Source of the DNA: Puffinus mauretanicus
Lineage: Eukaryota; Chordata; Aves; Procellariiformes; Procellariidae
Assembly (NCBI GenBank): GCA_023333565.1
Contig: JAJKFH010000157.1
Coordinates: forward strand, 806,001-870,000
Length of the DNA stretch: 64,000 bases
Direction: 5' to 3'
Positions 23,850 to 37,000 of this stretch are shown here, in pieces. The notes beneath the pieces were generated by a model, which had not been told where the DNA came from, did no database searches, and saw nothing but the letters and a program-made list of their open reading frames with translations. Position numbers and translations under genes: made by a program. Within the stretch, counting starts at the first letter, position 1; every line of letters starts with the position of its first letter.

Positions 23850-26800
23850 CGGATCAAAAAGAACCTTGGAATGTTTGACCACAATATTTCTTGGTTTCTC
23901 CAGAGACATATTATACCATTCACTATCTTTTTATCTTTTATTATAGGTTAACAGCTTGCTTTGGAAGTTGGTGTGGTGGTTTTTTTTGTCACAAAAATGG
24001 CTTTTTGGCTATGGTCAACAGCAGTTTCAAGTGGAGTTGACATCCTGTCGACCCTTCTGCACACCTCTTGTAGCTACCACAGAGATAATCAGAAGATTAT
24101 AACAAATAGATGTCAAAAAATCTTCAAATTCTACCTGAACACAAATTCTTGCCAGAAAAAAGGGACCTCTCCAAGGAAAGCTATACCAAATAAGGCTTGG
24201 CAATTCAATGAGTTCAGCCCAGCCCAGTATGCCAACCTCAGAATCGCCTGTAGTCCCCTCATGCTATGGAAAAGGTAATAATATGAAGTTACCCTGATAT
24301 TAAAAGAGCACAGGATTCCTTCACAGCCTTAGGCCACACTTCAATTTCAGAGAAACTCAAATTTCAGGTTTTCTTTGTCGGGACAACACGGTTCTGGAGT
24401 TTCAAAATATTTTCCTTTCCTTTTCCTTCCTTACTTTTTCTTACCTTCATGCATCAGATCTTTGTATTGCTGGATATTGATGGGCAGGGGAGGCTGAAGA
24501 TGTGTATTAAAATCTGCCACATTCCCTGTGCCTACAAATGAAGACAATCGGAGGCTGACCTTTAAATATACACACGTGTGCTATCACATGCACATGCGCA
24601 GATGCATAGGAAGATAGACACAGCAAGCAGGGAGTAGATTTTAAGAAACACTGAACCCAGACAAAGTGGTTGGTTTGACATTTTGTGATGCAAGTGAGAC
24701 GCTGAGATCTGAATTCCATTTATCATTTTGGCCTTTCAAGAACTGATAGGGAAGGAGAGAATTTCAGCTACAGTTCAGCATTTCCACTTAGCCAGCTAAT
24801 CAAGCCACCGTTAAGTGGGATAAGTGGCAATGAAGGAAGAAAAGGTAGAGCAGATGTGTCACACTCAGCCTGGAAGAGTCATATTTGACTTAAATACCTT
24901 CACTGCCCTGATGTGAAAAGGGACAGTTAGCAAAAGATTTCATTTACCACACTGGAGACTTTCTGTGTAACAATCTCTGCAGGCAAACCGAATGAGACAG
25001 AGTGATATAAAAAATGTGGTCTTTTAGAAAACTGGATCCAATTCTCTCCTGTCAAAGAAACCTGCATAAGCATAAACACATAAAAAAGGTGGGGACGTGG
25101 CAAACACTTCTGCAAACATGTTGCATATTGCATTTTTTTTAGCATTTAGCCTGCCCGGATGTACATTAGCACATAAAGCAGTGCAGAATTCGGCCCAGCA
25201 CTTCCAGTAACGAGAGTATACTTTGCATTCAGGAAAGCTTTTAAGTGCATGTTTAATGTTAAGTGTGGGATTCGTCACCCTTCCTCAGCCTGGAAGTCAT
25301 TTCTAGCAACATTTGGGTGCATCTCTGCCAATATAATCCGCTGGAGCTGGGCACATTTTTCTTCCTGTGAATGAACTATTCATATCCCCAAAAAGCAATT
25401 TCAACCATTCCAAAACAATTTATGAATTCAACATTAATTTGACAAATAATTTCAGCTGGGAAGGCTTTCTCAAACTTAGACTGGCCTAAAAAAATACCTG
25501 AAAGAGCCACTTCTTTTCTCCAATTGTCACCAACCCAGATACAGAAAATATGGAGGAGTTCTTAAAATGGACTCAACCCGCCAGCTTCTACCTCTAAAGA
25601 AAGGTTCCTAAACAGCACAGGCTAAATTATCTAAAATTATGGGCTCAATATCTCTCCTTGATACTGTTCAGCTTTGCATAAACTGCTTATGAAATTCCCT
25701 GGAACAGAGGCTGGAAGCCAGGTGTCAGATCTTTTGCTGGCTCAAAGATGCTGCCAAGTGGTCTGCTGCAAACCGACATCCAAAGAAGGAAATTAAAAAA
25801 GAAGAATGAATGCTTCAGTGTACCACTACCCTCATTCCTAAAATTGGCCTTCCTAGATATGTAGGTGTTTCACGCCTTCTGTCAGGACCATCTCCAAATA
25901 GCGTAATTGAATTCTGTTATCTCCTTTGTTTCTCACATCTGTCTTCTTCTTTAGTTATTTATTTATATTCTTTTTATCCAAGCTGGTAAATTCTGCTGGT
26001 AAATTCAGCAAATTCTGCTGTCACTGACCCTTGAGAGGGGCATCCGTTTAATCAGACAGAACTAAACAAAAAGTACAAATCTGGAGTAAGATCAGTAGTT
26101 TGCCAAAGTAGTAACGGACCCATAGATAATTGCGTGACGTTGTTATTAGCCATTAAATGGCTGGCTACTTCACTCCTGAGGTACCTGCCTTAATGATCAC
26201 AAATTGATTTACACAGCTAAGGTCTTTCCAGAAGGATCATCTGGATTTACTGTCCTCAGTCGGTAAATACTGATACAGAGTTGTTCCATTAGGAAACCAA
26301 CAAAATATTTTGAGTGTGAAGCTGGAATGCAATGCATAATAATTAGAGCAAGTCACAGAGGAGAGAATTTGTATTTAACATGTCTTTACCAAAACAGCAG
26401 ATATTAATATATTTGAGTATTTTAAAAGAAAGTTTTTCTAGTGATTTATTGGTTGGTTCTGGGGTTCACAAATTTTAACTTAACCTGGAAGACCTGAGGC
26501 TGCCAGAGAAAATGAGTTGAAGACATAAAAACATGTCTCTGATAAGTAGTAGAGAAGGAAACATTTCCTTTGAGCTGATTCAGGGTCACATTATGCCGAG
26601 CACCCACAGCAGCTGCTGTGGAGAAAACCCCTTATTAACAGGAGGTGCCATGCTCAGAGCAGAACCTTTTCTAATCACCAGTTAGCGTTGGCCCTAAGAT
26701 CTTTTGCAGCAGCCCCTCCTCATCTCAGGCTTAAAGTCAGATTACACAGGATGATTCATTCGCTGAAAGTCTGTTAAAAAGAAAGTGTGGGTTTATAAAT

Positions 26801-27794
26801 ATGTCTATCCACTGACTTTTGTCTCTTCCTCTTTAAATCAAGCATCTTTTTCTACACAAATTTGGAGTCGAAGGCAAGATGCATTTCAGATGTAATAAAG
26901 CCAGCAGGCCCAGGCCCAAGAAGTTTCTCAGGTGAAGAAACCGAATCTGCTTATACAAAGAAAAAAGTCTTATCCTGCAGTGTCAGAGTAATATGTTCTT
27001 CAAGTCCTGACCATTATGCATTCCATTTATACCACTTCTTTAATCAAAGCTGAACCTGGTGAATTGCAAATAAGAACGAAAACATTAAATGTGAAAGGCC
27101 AACTCGCTCATCTATATTTTTTGTCAAAATGACAGTTTTAAAATTACATAGGTAAAATACTTCACTAAATAGGGTTATAAATGTGTAATTCATCACGGCA
27201 GAACATTTTTATGCGTTTTAAAACTACTCTTTTATTTTAAGAGGTGAGGACGCAAAATGGTAGGCTCATTCTTCATCTTTTCATTTTGCAGTTTATTTTT
27301 GACATAGCAAAGATGCAGTACGGTTGGAAAAGCTCTTGGAATGGTATTTGTACCCTTCTCTTTCTAAGTTGTTGCTTACTGGAGAGCATATTTCAAAGGT
27401 GAAGGTAAGTTCCCACCCTGGTTAGCATATGCACATACACACTTCTTACTAGATAAAATCCTCATTGCTTCACAAAGGACATATATTGTTAAAATAGGGA
27501 CACTCTATTCCCAACCCTCCCCAATGCTCTAGTGAGGTACTGTGTAGCTGAAGCGGGAGAATCAGTTTTCTTATCCCACTATTTATGGGAATTCCTGAGT
27601 AATCGGTCTGCAGCATAGTGTCGGGTGTACGGTTCCCCAGTGGCCAGGGATTTGTTACCCCGTTAAACACAAATCACGGGGAAAACTTTGAGGAAAAGGT
27701 AAACATTAAAGCTGAAGATAAGGCAAATACTTTACTAGAAACTCCCATTGCTTCACTGTAATTTGCCTGAAATCCTTGTTCTTCATTGCAAGTC
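23850..27794. other. Gene-poor desert
   Basis: No gene recognised. A 13-bp unit (CTGGTAAATTCTG) is repeated imperfectly at 25983-26020. Open frames up to 105 codons (23961-24278, plus) have no family resemblance. Confidence 0.5.
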
Positions 27795-28053
27795 TGTGCT
27801 GGTTTTGGCTGGGATAGAGTTAATTTTCTTCATAGTAGCTAGTATGGGGCTATATTTTGTATTTGTGCTGAAAACAGAGTTGATAACACAGGGATGTTTT
27901 CCTTATTGCTGAGCAGTGCTTACACTGAGTCAAGGCCTTTGCTGCCTCTCACCCCACCCCACCAGTGAGGAGGCCGGGGGTGCACAAGAAGTTGGGAGGG
28001 GACACAGCTGGGACAGCTGACCCCAGCTGACCAAAGGGATATCCCATACCATG

Positions 28054-28061
28054 TGACGTCA
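28054..28061 (+). promoter_or_regulatory. CRE-like palindrome in the LTR
   Basis: Perfect TGACGTCA within the U3-like part of the LTR. In the copy at 58166-58173 the equivalent bases have decayed to TGATGTTA. It is a sequence match only. Confidence 0.5.
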
Positions 28062-28245
28062 TGCTCAGTGTATTAGCTGGGGGAAGAAGAAGAAGGGGGA
28101 TGTTCGGAGTGATGGCGTTTGTCTTCCCAAGTAACCATTACACGTGATGGAGCCCTGCTTTCCTGGAGATGGCTGAACACCTGCCTGCCAAGGTGAATGA
28201 ATTCCTTGTTTTGCTTTGCTTGCGTGCGTGGCTTTTGCTTTACCT

Positions 28246-28251
28246 ATTAAA
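28246..28251 (+). promoter_or_regulatory. Polyadenylation signal of the LTR
   Basis: ATTAAA sits about 125 bp before the LTR end. The 23.4-kb copy also has ATTAAA at the matching place on its sense strand. Confidence 0.5.
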
Positions 28252-28377
28252 CTGTCTTTATCTCAATCCACGAGTTTTCTCATTTTTACTCTTCCGATTC
28301 TCTCCCCCATCCCACCACGGGGGAGTGAGCGAGCGGCTGTGTGGGGCTTATTTGCCGGCTGGAGTTAAACCACGACA

Positions 28378-30680
28378 AAGTGTGAATTCACATACTGAGA
28401 TTGCAACAAAGGATTAAGATAAAAGTCCTGGCACGGAGTCGGGGAAGAATAACATCTTTGCAAGGTCATATAGAGAAGAAGATCACTGCATCCAGGTAGT
28501 CTGCTGCATATGATGTTTTCGAGAGGCTGGCAAGAACAGAGCTTGAGGCAGGATGAGGAACTGTCACAGAGAGAAAGAAAGAAGAAAGGAAAATGTGATC
28601 TGACTCCTGTTACATCCTGGGGAGATTGTGTCCAAATTCCACACTGGAACTGGGTCAACCACAAAGACACTGACCCAGAATAATGTACCTCAGGTCTAAC
28701 GTTAACCCCAGTACCTTGTGGGTCGTAGTTCAGGGCATTTCACTCATGTGATTGTGAACATCTGTCAAGGAAGCAATTTCTTCCTCCCATTAAGTTCCCT
28801 GGGTGTGAGATTGAGGCCACCATGGAGACCTTAGCAATAAAGTTAACCAACTGCTGCATTTTGATTTCAAGAGTTTTCAGTTGCATATTCAGTCCCCAGA
28901 CGGCCCCACTCCCAGAGGGCATTCACCAGAAAAATCCCAGGTACAAGGGTACATGCAGGAAGGCACGATGGCCAGGTCTTTGAGGAACCTGAGCCATTTC
29001 TGAGTCACTCAATAGTTTGCTGGTGACCATGCTGATTGCCTCAGTTTCCCCTTAGTCAGGATTTGATCACAGGAGTGGTTTCCATTTCCCTGTGGAAGCA
29101 ACCTTAGGCTGGACAATCAATCTCAGGTGGACAGGATTTTCACTGTAGGCAGCAAGAGTTTTCAAAGTAATTAGGTTGACATCACGTGTTTTATTATGAA
29201 AGGAAAACAAAAATATTTTTTGTGTGTTTTCTGATGCTTTTTTACTTACCTCTGGTAAAAAAGCAAAACAAGCTGCAACAAGGGAGTTGCATAAACCCAT
29301 AATTTGGCAGCCAATTAGTCTTTGATTTAGACAGTTGCTTTTTGAATTTTTTTTTTAATGTGATTCCTTGCAGCTGAGAAATTTACATTTTAAAAAGTGC
29401 TTAATGCCAAGGCAGTAGTGGAATCCCACATTTGTCAAAGTAGTAAACTGAGACGAAATCCAGTCCTTGTTAACATCCTAGGCTGGGACTGCTTTAATAG
29501 CAAATGAAGGAGAGGAGGGGAGGAATTTTTCCTCTGCTGATAAGGGGCTTGTGGAGACAAGCACGGGAGCCAAATTCCTTGTTGCCTCTTTGCTCCGGCT
29601 GGGAAGGGACATACATAGACATGCACAGCAGACAGAAATACCTCCCATATATCTTAGAGCAACCATGCAAATTTGTTATCAAAGGAGGAGATAGGACAGA
29701 CTAGAGTACAACAGCAAGGAGGATAGTGCGACTGTGACCTTTTCCTAGTGACTCTGTCCAGAGAGGCTGCAGATGCAGGTGTGACGCTTGAGCTGTCTTT
29801 ACCATCCCCAGAAAAATCAAGGTAGCCTCTAAACTGAAACAATATCAGTGCAGGCATCTCGTTTGCAGTCTGGCTACAGTCAGCTCTTTGGGCTGTGTGT
29901 AGATCTAGTGGCAAGAACAAACTGCAGCTTCTTTCACAAATGCAGATGCTGGAGCTTGCTTCATTTTAAACACAGTCATGTCAGAACCACTCTGCTTTGT
30001 ACGGAATACAAAAGGAGAGAAGAAATACTTTCGTTCACTGTAATGAGACCAGTTGCTGGAAGAAACATCAGCCTTGTTAAAACACAGGAGAAATGCCATG
30101 CATGTTGAACCCTGCTAGAAATAACAGTTTCTGAGTGCCCGAGGCTATCCAGAGTCCACAAAAGAATATGGCAATTTGTATATGGGTGTACAGTTTGGCG
30201 AAGAATGGACTTAGGAGTCAGCTGAGTTATAGTGGACATGCATTAGGCATTGATATCCCATGAAAAGCTCACAAGGTACATTTCTACCTTCTTTTTTAGT
30301 TTCTTAACTGTTTTAGAGGCCTGACACTAGAACACTCCCAAAGCTTGGTCTTGCTCAAGGCTAAAGTCATGGTTCCTCACAACTGGGGCACATGGCATAG
30401 GGAGAGCACGTGACCTTGTTTTCCATGCCTGAAAATTAGGGGGAGGAAAAACAGAAGACTTACTGACATGGAGGTAGTTGCCTTAATAATTAGTCTGTCA
30501 GCTGCTGTTCTTGCACAGCTCCTCCTTGGGACCAGGGAGGAGATCTGTGGTCCTCACAGCAGCCTGGGTGGGCTTACTGGGAGTCCAGGCTTGAGGAAGT
30601 GCCTAATGAGGTGTGTGAGTGATATCTTGCAGGCTGGGCATGGAAACCACTAATCAACTCCCATTCTGGTACAGCAAGTT
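28378..30680. other. Unannotated stretch
   Basis: No recognised gene or repeat. At 29435-29700 several frames on both strands are open for 60 codons because stops are scarce, not because of any visible protein family. Confidence 0.5.
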
Positions 30681-31068
30681 CAGCAAAGGCCACCATGATG
30701 GCTGGGGCTGGAGTACTTGCCCTGTGAGGAGAGGCCAGGCGAGTGGGGCTTCTTCAGCATGGAGCAGAGACAGCATCAGGGGAACCATACAGACCCCAGA
30801 ACCTTTGAGGAGGTCAACGAGAAGATGAAGACAGGCTGTTCACAGCAGTGCGTGGCAGGAGAGCGAGACTTTGTGAGCGGGTATGAGGAAAGCATTTTTC
30901 ACTCTCAGGCAAATCAAGCAGCGGAGCAGGTTGCCCACCGCAGCTTTTCAAGACCGAGCTGGATAAAGCCCTGTAGAACCTAGTCCGACCCCACAGCTGG
31001 CCCTGCTTTGAGCAGTATGTTGGACTAGAGACCTTCTGAGATCCATCCCAACCTGAATGATTTTATAA
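30681..31068 (+). mobile_element. CR1 LINE 3' fragment
   Basis: The block starts CAGCAAAGGCCACCATGATGG. It passes a TGAGGAGAGGCC..GGGGCTTCTTCAGCATGGAG segment that corresponds to the end of the CR1 ORF2, and ends TTGGACTAGAGACC..CATCCCAACC. This is the order of features in the last 400 bp of CR1. Divergence is high and the octamer tail is lost, so it is an old 5'-truncated copy. Confidence 0.85.
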
Positions 31069-34000
31069 CCTACCCACCAAATTCTAGAAGAATTTGCTCT
31101 TGTGGTGATTTAGGAAGCAGAGGGCAGCACCACAGAAGTGTTAATAGCCCTGGAATAGAGCTTTCAGCTCAGATTCCTTCACTGAGGCAGCATGGGATTC
31201 ACCTCAACTAGCAGTGAGACCCTCAAAGTGAGACTGCCAGTCTCAGCCAGCTCTGTGAGCCCCCTCCATAGTCAAGGGAAAGAATGGGAAATTCATCTTG
31301 CCATAAGACAGGGTCTGAAAATGGGGGAATGGATAGGCACCATCACTTTGGGGATGACAATGTCCCTTGTTTAGAGAGAGAATGCTTAGATGAATAGCTT
31401 GAGCATGTAGCCTTTACACCGCTAAAGCTGAAAGAAATAAGTCTTATCCTAAGTCTGAGGGAGATGCTGGCTAATTTCATACCTGCATTTAATCAGGGTA
31501 CTGAACTGGCTTTGACAGGAATCGCAGGAGCTCAGAGCCACTCTGAGACAGGGACGGTGTTTGCTAGAAGTTTAAAAAGCGGAACATGTGAGGGCATGAC
31601 TCCTGCTATGATCCCCTCCAGCAACTGTGTGCAGAGTGACGCCCTGGTTAAGCTCCCAGAATTAGTCACGGGAACGTCTACATGACAAGCACAGGGAGAG
31701 CTGGAGAATGCAATTTCAGTGAATTGGCTGGGATGGGATTTGCAGGATTAGCACAGCAGGTATAACTAATTGCGTTTATCCTGCCCAAGCAGCAGGCATC
31801 AGTGTAATGTGCTTGGAGTTGTGCACTGTATGTTTCTCTTCCAGGTTTCCCCAATCCGTCCTACACACACATCCCTTAAGGAATATGTCTGCTCTAGGTG
31901 TAATACTCTGGTCTAATCTCTGCTATCCTTCTGCCAGACTATGTGACTCAGGCCCCACTGGAGTCTCCTGCAGCTTCTTGAGCTTCCAGAGGTATAGGAG
32001 GGAACAAATTATGTCTGCTCTGTTCTGTTTAAGCATATAAAACAATTTCTTCTGAGTTCTTATGCTGACCATTTAGGACTGATCCAAAAGAGAGCTGTTG
32101 AGTGTCTGAGAGAAGTAGAACGTGGGCTGTAGGGTGCAAACACACAGCCTTTGCTCAGATGCTCCTATTCCCAAAAGTACCCACATGCACTTTTACATCA
32201 AACCTCCCTCAGTGCCTAAAGATCTTCTGGGTGCACACAGATAAACCTTCAGTTCTGACAGCACTGATGAGCTCCATCCCACCCCCAAGCCCAATTAGCA
32301 TTCAGAAACCCACTCTAACGCCCCTTCAGTTTTGTGTTTTTCACCTAGCACACCCACACAATCAGGGTCTTTATCAAACACCATGGTTTTCACAGCTTGC
32401 TTTGAAAAGGCAGCCAGAAGAGGAGGTTTCTGTCCCTGCCTTTGCACAGTACTTACAGCAGGTCTAGATCACAGAGGGGATCTGCACTCAATCCCCACCA
32501 TTGCCTGAGGGGATTCCAGACTACAACCTCCTCCCAGAGGAGGCTCTGAAAAAATAGGCTTTTTTGCTCAGGTGGTTGACTGCTTATAGTCCTCAACCTC
32601 TTACTGAAGGTTTTCCACTGCATAGGAAATAGTTAACTTTGTACATGCTGGGAGCAGAAAGAAAGAGAGAGCAAGAAGCAGCCTGACTCCTGGGCATGCA
32701 CCCGCTTGGAAGGGCACCAGAACGGACATCCCTCGGGGGATGCACTTATGTTTCTGCTCTGACCCCAATGATGTCTTTTTCGTGCACCATCAGCAGGACA
32801 AGTGAAAAGAGAGCTCCCACACTCAAGCGCCCCGCAGTCAGGTGTTTACAGTACCTCCGAGGAGCAGCGAGATGTGGATTGCAGTCTCCCCAGGGAAAGG
32901 TGGGAGCTGAGCGTAGGTTGTTGCTTCTTGGGTGACTGCACTGGGCTGTTACTAAGAGGGTGACACGGTTTCAACAGTATATCTGGATTTAAAAACATAA
33001 AATATTAAAAAAATAGAGTGAGACCTATATACCACTTTGGGAGAGAAAGGTAAAAACACTCTGAGAGTAAAATACCGAGTTCTGGGTTCCAAGTGGATGG
33101 AGGCACCTGATGCCATAGTAGCGTTTTAGAGGGGAGAAGACTGATTTCTGTCCCGAGATTGTCTCTGTTGGCTGGTTCACAGTGCACTGCTTGCAGAGAT
33201 AATAGCTCAGGTCCTGGGAGCAACAACACCACCCAACCCTTTGAAAGCTAATTTACCCAGACGAAGCATCACATGAACTGTGGCCACTCTGCTGTTGCTT
33301 TGGAGCTAGTCCAGGTCTCTGTAGCTGGAATTATACCTCCACCATGCAGAACATACTCCTTCCTGCAAATAAGTTTTGGGTGTTGTTGTTAGGATCTTCA
33401 AGATAGCTAGGCTGAAAACTGTTGCTCCATGAAAAACAGTTTTCATTGATTTCAGGGGAGGCAAGCCTACTTTCCTGATTTTTTGCACTAGAGAGAGCAC
33501 AAGCACCCAAAAATGAAATCAATGTTACGAGGCGATTATTTTCTTTGCACTCCTTTTTTACTCACCTCTGTAAATGTATTTAAAAGGGCTCACAAAGACC
33601 AAAATATTGATGGTTTTGCAACCTTAGACTGAAAGCATCACAGAAGTGAAAAGTATCCCTGTCATATATTTTTAAATCAAGAGATATTTCTCTATTTTTG
33701 CCTTGTAAGTATTCTTGTATGTTAGAATATTTTTTTTTTATTACCATTAAAACTCTGACTGGAAATTGTTTTTAGAACTGTGTTCTTACTCATTTATGTT
33801 TTGATTCCCTTTTTATTAATGGCTTTAATAGGCTTTTACTTTCTAGTATATTTCTGCTTGTAATTTGAAAAGATGAAACAAAGATTTTAAATAAAACCCC
33901 TTTTTTATTCAGCTAATAATTTTTATTTTTGTATTATATTTTACATATAGAAGGCTTAAGAAAACATAAATGAAGATAGTTTTGCAAGAAGCAACATAGA

Positions 34001-37000
34001 ACATTAAAGCCTTTGTTTTTTTCCATAAATAGCCCGAATCTGCCATCTACTGATATAAAGCAGAATTTAATGGAACGAGCCATTTCGATTTTCCTCTGGA
34101 AAAACCTTGCTGATTTTCCAGCTATGCAAAACCAGTGCCATCTAGTGGCTATTTCGAAGACTACTCAGGCAAAAAAAAAGTCAAATATTTATCAAAATAT
34201 CTATTGCTGCTGGCTGCACAACAAGCTACTTAGCCATTTTGGAATGGATTCAATAGGCTTAGTGTCCTGCGACTCCATACAAATCTTTGTAGCTATCCTC
34301 TGAGGTGATATATAAACCTGTATGTTCATTTGTAGTTTATTTTAACAGCAACAAAGACAAGACACTGTGCAAATTGCTTTTCAGGTTAAACGCACCCTTC
34401 ATTCTTGCTTATTTTATACTCTTGGTTTGTTTCTACTTTTATCTGTCCCTTATTGGATCGTCTAAACTTTCAGGGATTTTGAAAGGCTAAATAAAATTGA
34501 TTGTTTTAAGCTTCCTTTAAAAGAAGGGAGACCTAGCTCTTTTCTACAAAAGCAAATATAATTTGTGAAGTCAAATGATCTGTGCTTTGTAGTATGCCAC
34601 AATAACAAACAAAAGACATTAAAATTATCTACAGTTTTGCTCAATTTCATATTTCTTCCACCATTTGATGAGTATTGCTTCCAAATCACAAATTCATCCT
34701 GTCACGCTCAGTAAACATGAAGAGAGTAATTTTTATTTACACAGAAGTCCCACGCTTGCAGATGCATCATTAAAAACAGGGAAAAGAGGCATCGCCGTAG
34801 ACAAGGACTGCCTCTGGGGCTTGATGCCTAAGTACCTGAAGAATCAGCTAGTCAATCACTGGGATTTTCAGATATTAACCTTCAAAATTGCTTTTAACAT
34901 TTAGGCCATCTTGCTTAAGGGCAAACAAATTCAGATTGAGGTCTGATGATACAGGTCTTTTAAATGTACTTTGGTAATGCTTCCTCATGGAATCAAATTT
35001 GAAGACAGCCTTCTATACGTGTGTTGATTTAGAGGCATATGAAGAATTCACATTAATGCGTAGCATGCCTCTGATCAGAAAGAGAGGCTCACTGCTCACA
35101 AAAGGATGGTGCGAGCTCCATTTTACATTTGAGACAAGAGAGGACCCATCTTCACTCTGTTCATCTTTCATAGCTTTAGGTTTGCAGAGAGCCAGATGCC
35201 CATATCTGATCTGACCACCTAAGGGTTCTTCTAATAGTTAAGAAAATAAACAGGTGGTTTTGAGGAATTTTTCTTTTAGAATTTGTATATCTTCTACTTC
35301 AAGATGAAGTGAATTGAGCCACAAAGGTGCTTACTACCTCCCATTAACTACAAGAGAGTGTAGAGGCAGTAGCTCAGAGGTAAACCTCTCTAGAGAGTCA
35401 CAACTGATCAGGTGAAACTCTCTGTTTCTGGATAGAGTTGGGCATAGACCTAATTGTTGTCAGGAAATAACGATATTAATTTTGCTCTTAAAAGTTTTCA
35501 GCATTAGTCTGGACTAGTTCCACTGCTTTCCAAAATATTTCAGTGTTGTACATGGGGGACTGATGTTCCTGACAATGATTCCTTTGAGACAACGCTCCAG
35601 TTAGATACTAGACAGAAAATCTGGAGTCTCTATTTTGGGAATCAGTTTATCTGGATACAAAAGCTATAAAACATGATAGGTCCCTCAGTAGGAATCACCC
35701 AACATGTTGAATGTCCCTTGGAGCTCATTGGGAAAGTCAAAGAGGCCCAGAAAAAAAAAAAAAATTTGTTTTACCATTAAAAATAACTTTCATGCAACAT
35801 AAAGCAAAAGTGCATCTTTAATTCCATAATCAAAAAGAAAGACATTACAAACTCACAGGGCCTGACAAAACTGTATGTCATTTAAACAAGTGCAATGCCA
35901 CAGTAACACGGAGGTGGGTATGTGGGGCAAGAGGTTATGTGGCCTGCTGCCTTCACTCCCATGGAAAGCCCATCAGCATTTGCTCTGCCTGCAAAAACAG
36001 GAAACCTTCCAAAGATGACCTTGGTAGAAAACAATTCTGCACTGAGCTCACACCAGGCAGGCAGACTAACGCAGCTGCAGTATGGGGAGTGAGGACTCTT
36101 TTCATCCACCTAACCAGTCCCATTCTAGGAAATACTTTCACTTGAAATTTGTCATGCATTTGTTGGCACCAGTGACAATGGTGTCAGAGCCATTTAAAAT
36201 GTGGTCTCACAAAGGCACAGCCCATGGGCAAAACTATTTAGAATGAACTGGTAGAATGTACTGGTCAAGAAATAGAAGAGGTGAATTGCATCAGCAGTTC
36301 ATAGTTTGAGGAGGTGGGATGTTTGTACATGTAATAGCAAGTAATACCAAAAATGTGAAGAAAAAAACATTTATGGTTTACATGCTTCAAGTGCTCAGAC
36401 AATATTCCATCAGAAAGTTGTGGTGCAGAACACATGCCACTAAGTTAGACACCTGAGTGAGTTATGGTTGTGTCCAATATCAGGTGCTTAGCCCTGGCAT
36501 ATAAGGGAGGTCTGACCAGAGCTCCAGCTCTTCCAAAATGCTTGCCTGCTGCTGTGAACAGCGCAACAAGACACCCTTCTGACAGACCCCCTCAGGTAGC
36601 CAGGGCAATGCAGCTAGCTTCCAGCCTCTCTCAGTAACCCTCTAGGACTGGCACTTTTTTAAAACCAATGCGCCAACGGAAGCAGGTCTCTGCACAGTTT
36701 TGGAGGCAAAACAGCCTCAGCCTGGGGGATCTTAAACCCTGCATTCTTGGAGGGCATCCCAGGCACTGTGGGCTGCCCAGCGGTGGGAGCTGAGCACAAG
36801 GGATTAGCCTCCCTAATTGTTGTTGAGGTTGCACCACTGGATGGGCAAGAATGCAAGTCTTCAGACCAGAAGGAGAACGAGCAATGAAGAGCCTGAATCT
36901 CATCTGACAGGGGGCATAACCTGAGTAAACCAGCACTTTTCATCGCTCAGTACTTCCTTTCTTACCAGCCACCACTACCATCCTGTCTGATGCTCAGAGC

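Larger units (their letters stand above)
27795..28377 (+). mobile_element. Solo LTR of an avian endogenous retrovirus, plus orientation
   Basis: About 583 bp from TGTGCTGGTTTTGGCTGGGA to TTAAACCACGACA, the longest and most complete of the three copies of this family here. It carries a CRE palindrome at 28054-28061 and a polyadenylation signal ATTAAA at 28246-28251. It is flanked by AAGTC (27790-27794) and AAGTG (28378-28382), a 4-of-5 match that could be a decayed 5-bp target duplication. No internal viral genes adjoin it. An 82-codon open frame inside it is incidental. Confidence 0.85.

Noticed and set aside
32102..32467. 121-codon plus-strand open frame
   Set aside because: Proline- and serine-rich by local composition, with no known domain.
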